Shown: piece after piece, positions 6,675 through 6,855 of the stretch
Layout of the letters: the number at the start of each line of letters is the position of its first letter
Position numbering within the stretch: position 1 is the first letter of the stretch
Notes under the pieces: model-generated
Database searches by the model: none
Told to the model about the DNA's origin: nothing
What the model saw: only the letters and a program-made list of their open reading frames with translations
Assembly: GCA_012735355.1 (NCBI GenBank)
Contig: JAAYHP010000380.1
Span: 1-6,855, forward strand
DNA from: Lysinibacillus sp.
GTDB lineage: Bacteria > Bacillota > Bacilli > Bacillales_A > Planococcaceae
Length of the DNA stretch: 6,855 nucleotides
Direction of reading: 5' to 3'
Program-made: the position numbers and the translations under genes

Positions 6675-6855
6675 TTATTTTTCATTTTTACTTTTGTTCC
6701 TATTATCTACAATGAAATTATCAAGGGCAAGAAAACGATTACTTGCAAATAACAAATAAGATGCCATTGCCATTAACGCTAAGTCAAACTCAACGCCTTG
6801 TAGGAATCCTGCTGCAAATTTGCCCGTCGCAATGGCCCCTGCCAAGAGTAGCACG
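6675..6855 (-). CDS. Probable DoxX-like membrane protein, C-terminal fragment
   Basis: On the - strand, reading from 6854 down to a TAA at 6675-6677, there is an open frame of 59 codons that continues past the window edge, so the N-terminus is missing. It begins VLLLAGAIATGKFAAGFLQG, a hydrophobic stretch, then GVEFDLALMAMASYLLFASN, a second one. It ends in RFLALDNFIVDNRNKSKNEK with a charged cytoplasm-like tail. A final helix followed by a Gly/Ser-Arg-Phe-x-x-Leu-Asp motif is reminiscent of the C-terminus of DoxX-family small membrane proteins. The family call rests on this short resemblance only and its role cannot be stated. It converges on the rbs operon with the terminator between them, so it is a separate transcription unit. 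Confidence 0.55.
   Translation of the reverse strand, partial: VLLLAGAIATGKFAAGFLQGVEFDLALMAMASYLLFASNRFLALDNFIVDNRNKSKNEK

Overview
The window is AT-rich and looks like a low-GC Gram-positive chromosome, most likely Bacillales. It has strong AGGAGGTGAT-type Shine-Dalgarno sites, TTG start codons, a sigma-A-type promoter and a lipoprotein solute-binding protein. The gene order rbsR-rbsK-rbsD-rbsA-rbsC-rbsB is that of the Bacillus ribose operon. The exact genus cannot be fixed from this stretch. An upstream formate-tetrahydrofolate ligase gene argues against Bacillus subtilis itself, which as far as I recall lacks that gene.

Layout. Positions 1-713 hold the 3' part of fhs (formate-tetrahydrofolate ligase), closed by a strong hairpin terminator at 730-768. 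Positions 769-984 form an AT-rich regulatory region. It ends in a clear promoter (TTCACA-17-TATAAT) and two LacI-family operators 30 bp apart. One operator lies on the predicted transcription start and the other just downstream, before rbsR. Positions 985-6614 are one tightly packed operon on the + strand: rbsR (repressor), rbsK (ribokinase), rbsD (ribose pyranase), rbsA (double ABC ATPase), rbsC (permease) and rbsB (ribose-binding lipoprotein). Gaps run from an 8-nt overlap to 16 nt. A hairpin terminator at 6623-6670 closes it. On the - strand, 6675-6855 is the C-terminal end of a small membrane protein that looks DoxX-like, converging on the operon.

How the genes work together. RbsB captures ribose outside the membrane, RbsC forms the channel and RbsA powers import. 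RbsD interconverts ribose ring forms to supply the form used by RbsK, which makes ribose 5-phosphate. RbsR, made from the first gene, is expected to repress its own operon at the twin operators. The first operator also fits the CcpA cre consensus, so carbon catabolite repression is likely to act at the same place.

Nothing here amounts to an undescribed system. The points worth a second look are the tandem operator layout, a Tyr-to-Phe change in the RbsD binding site, start codons that need re-placing, and the codon use of rbsB.
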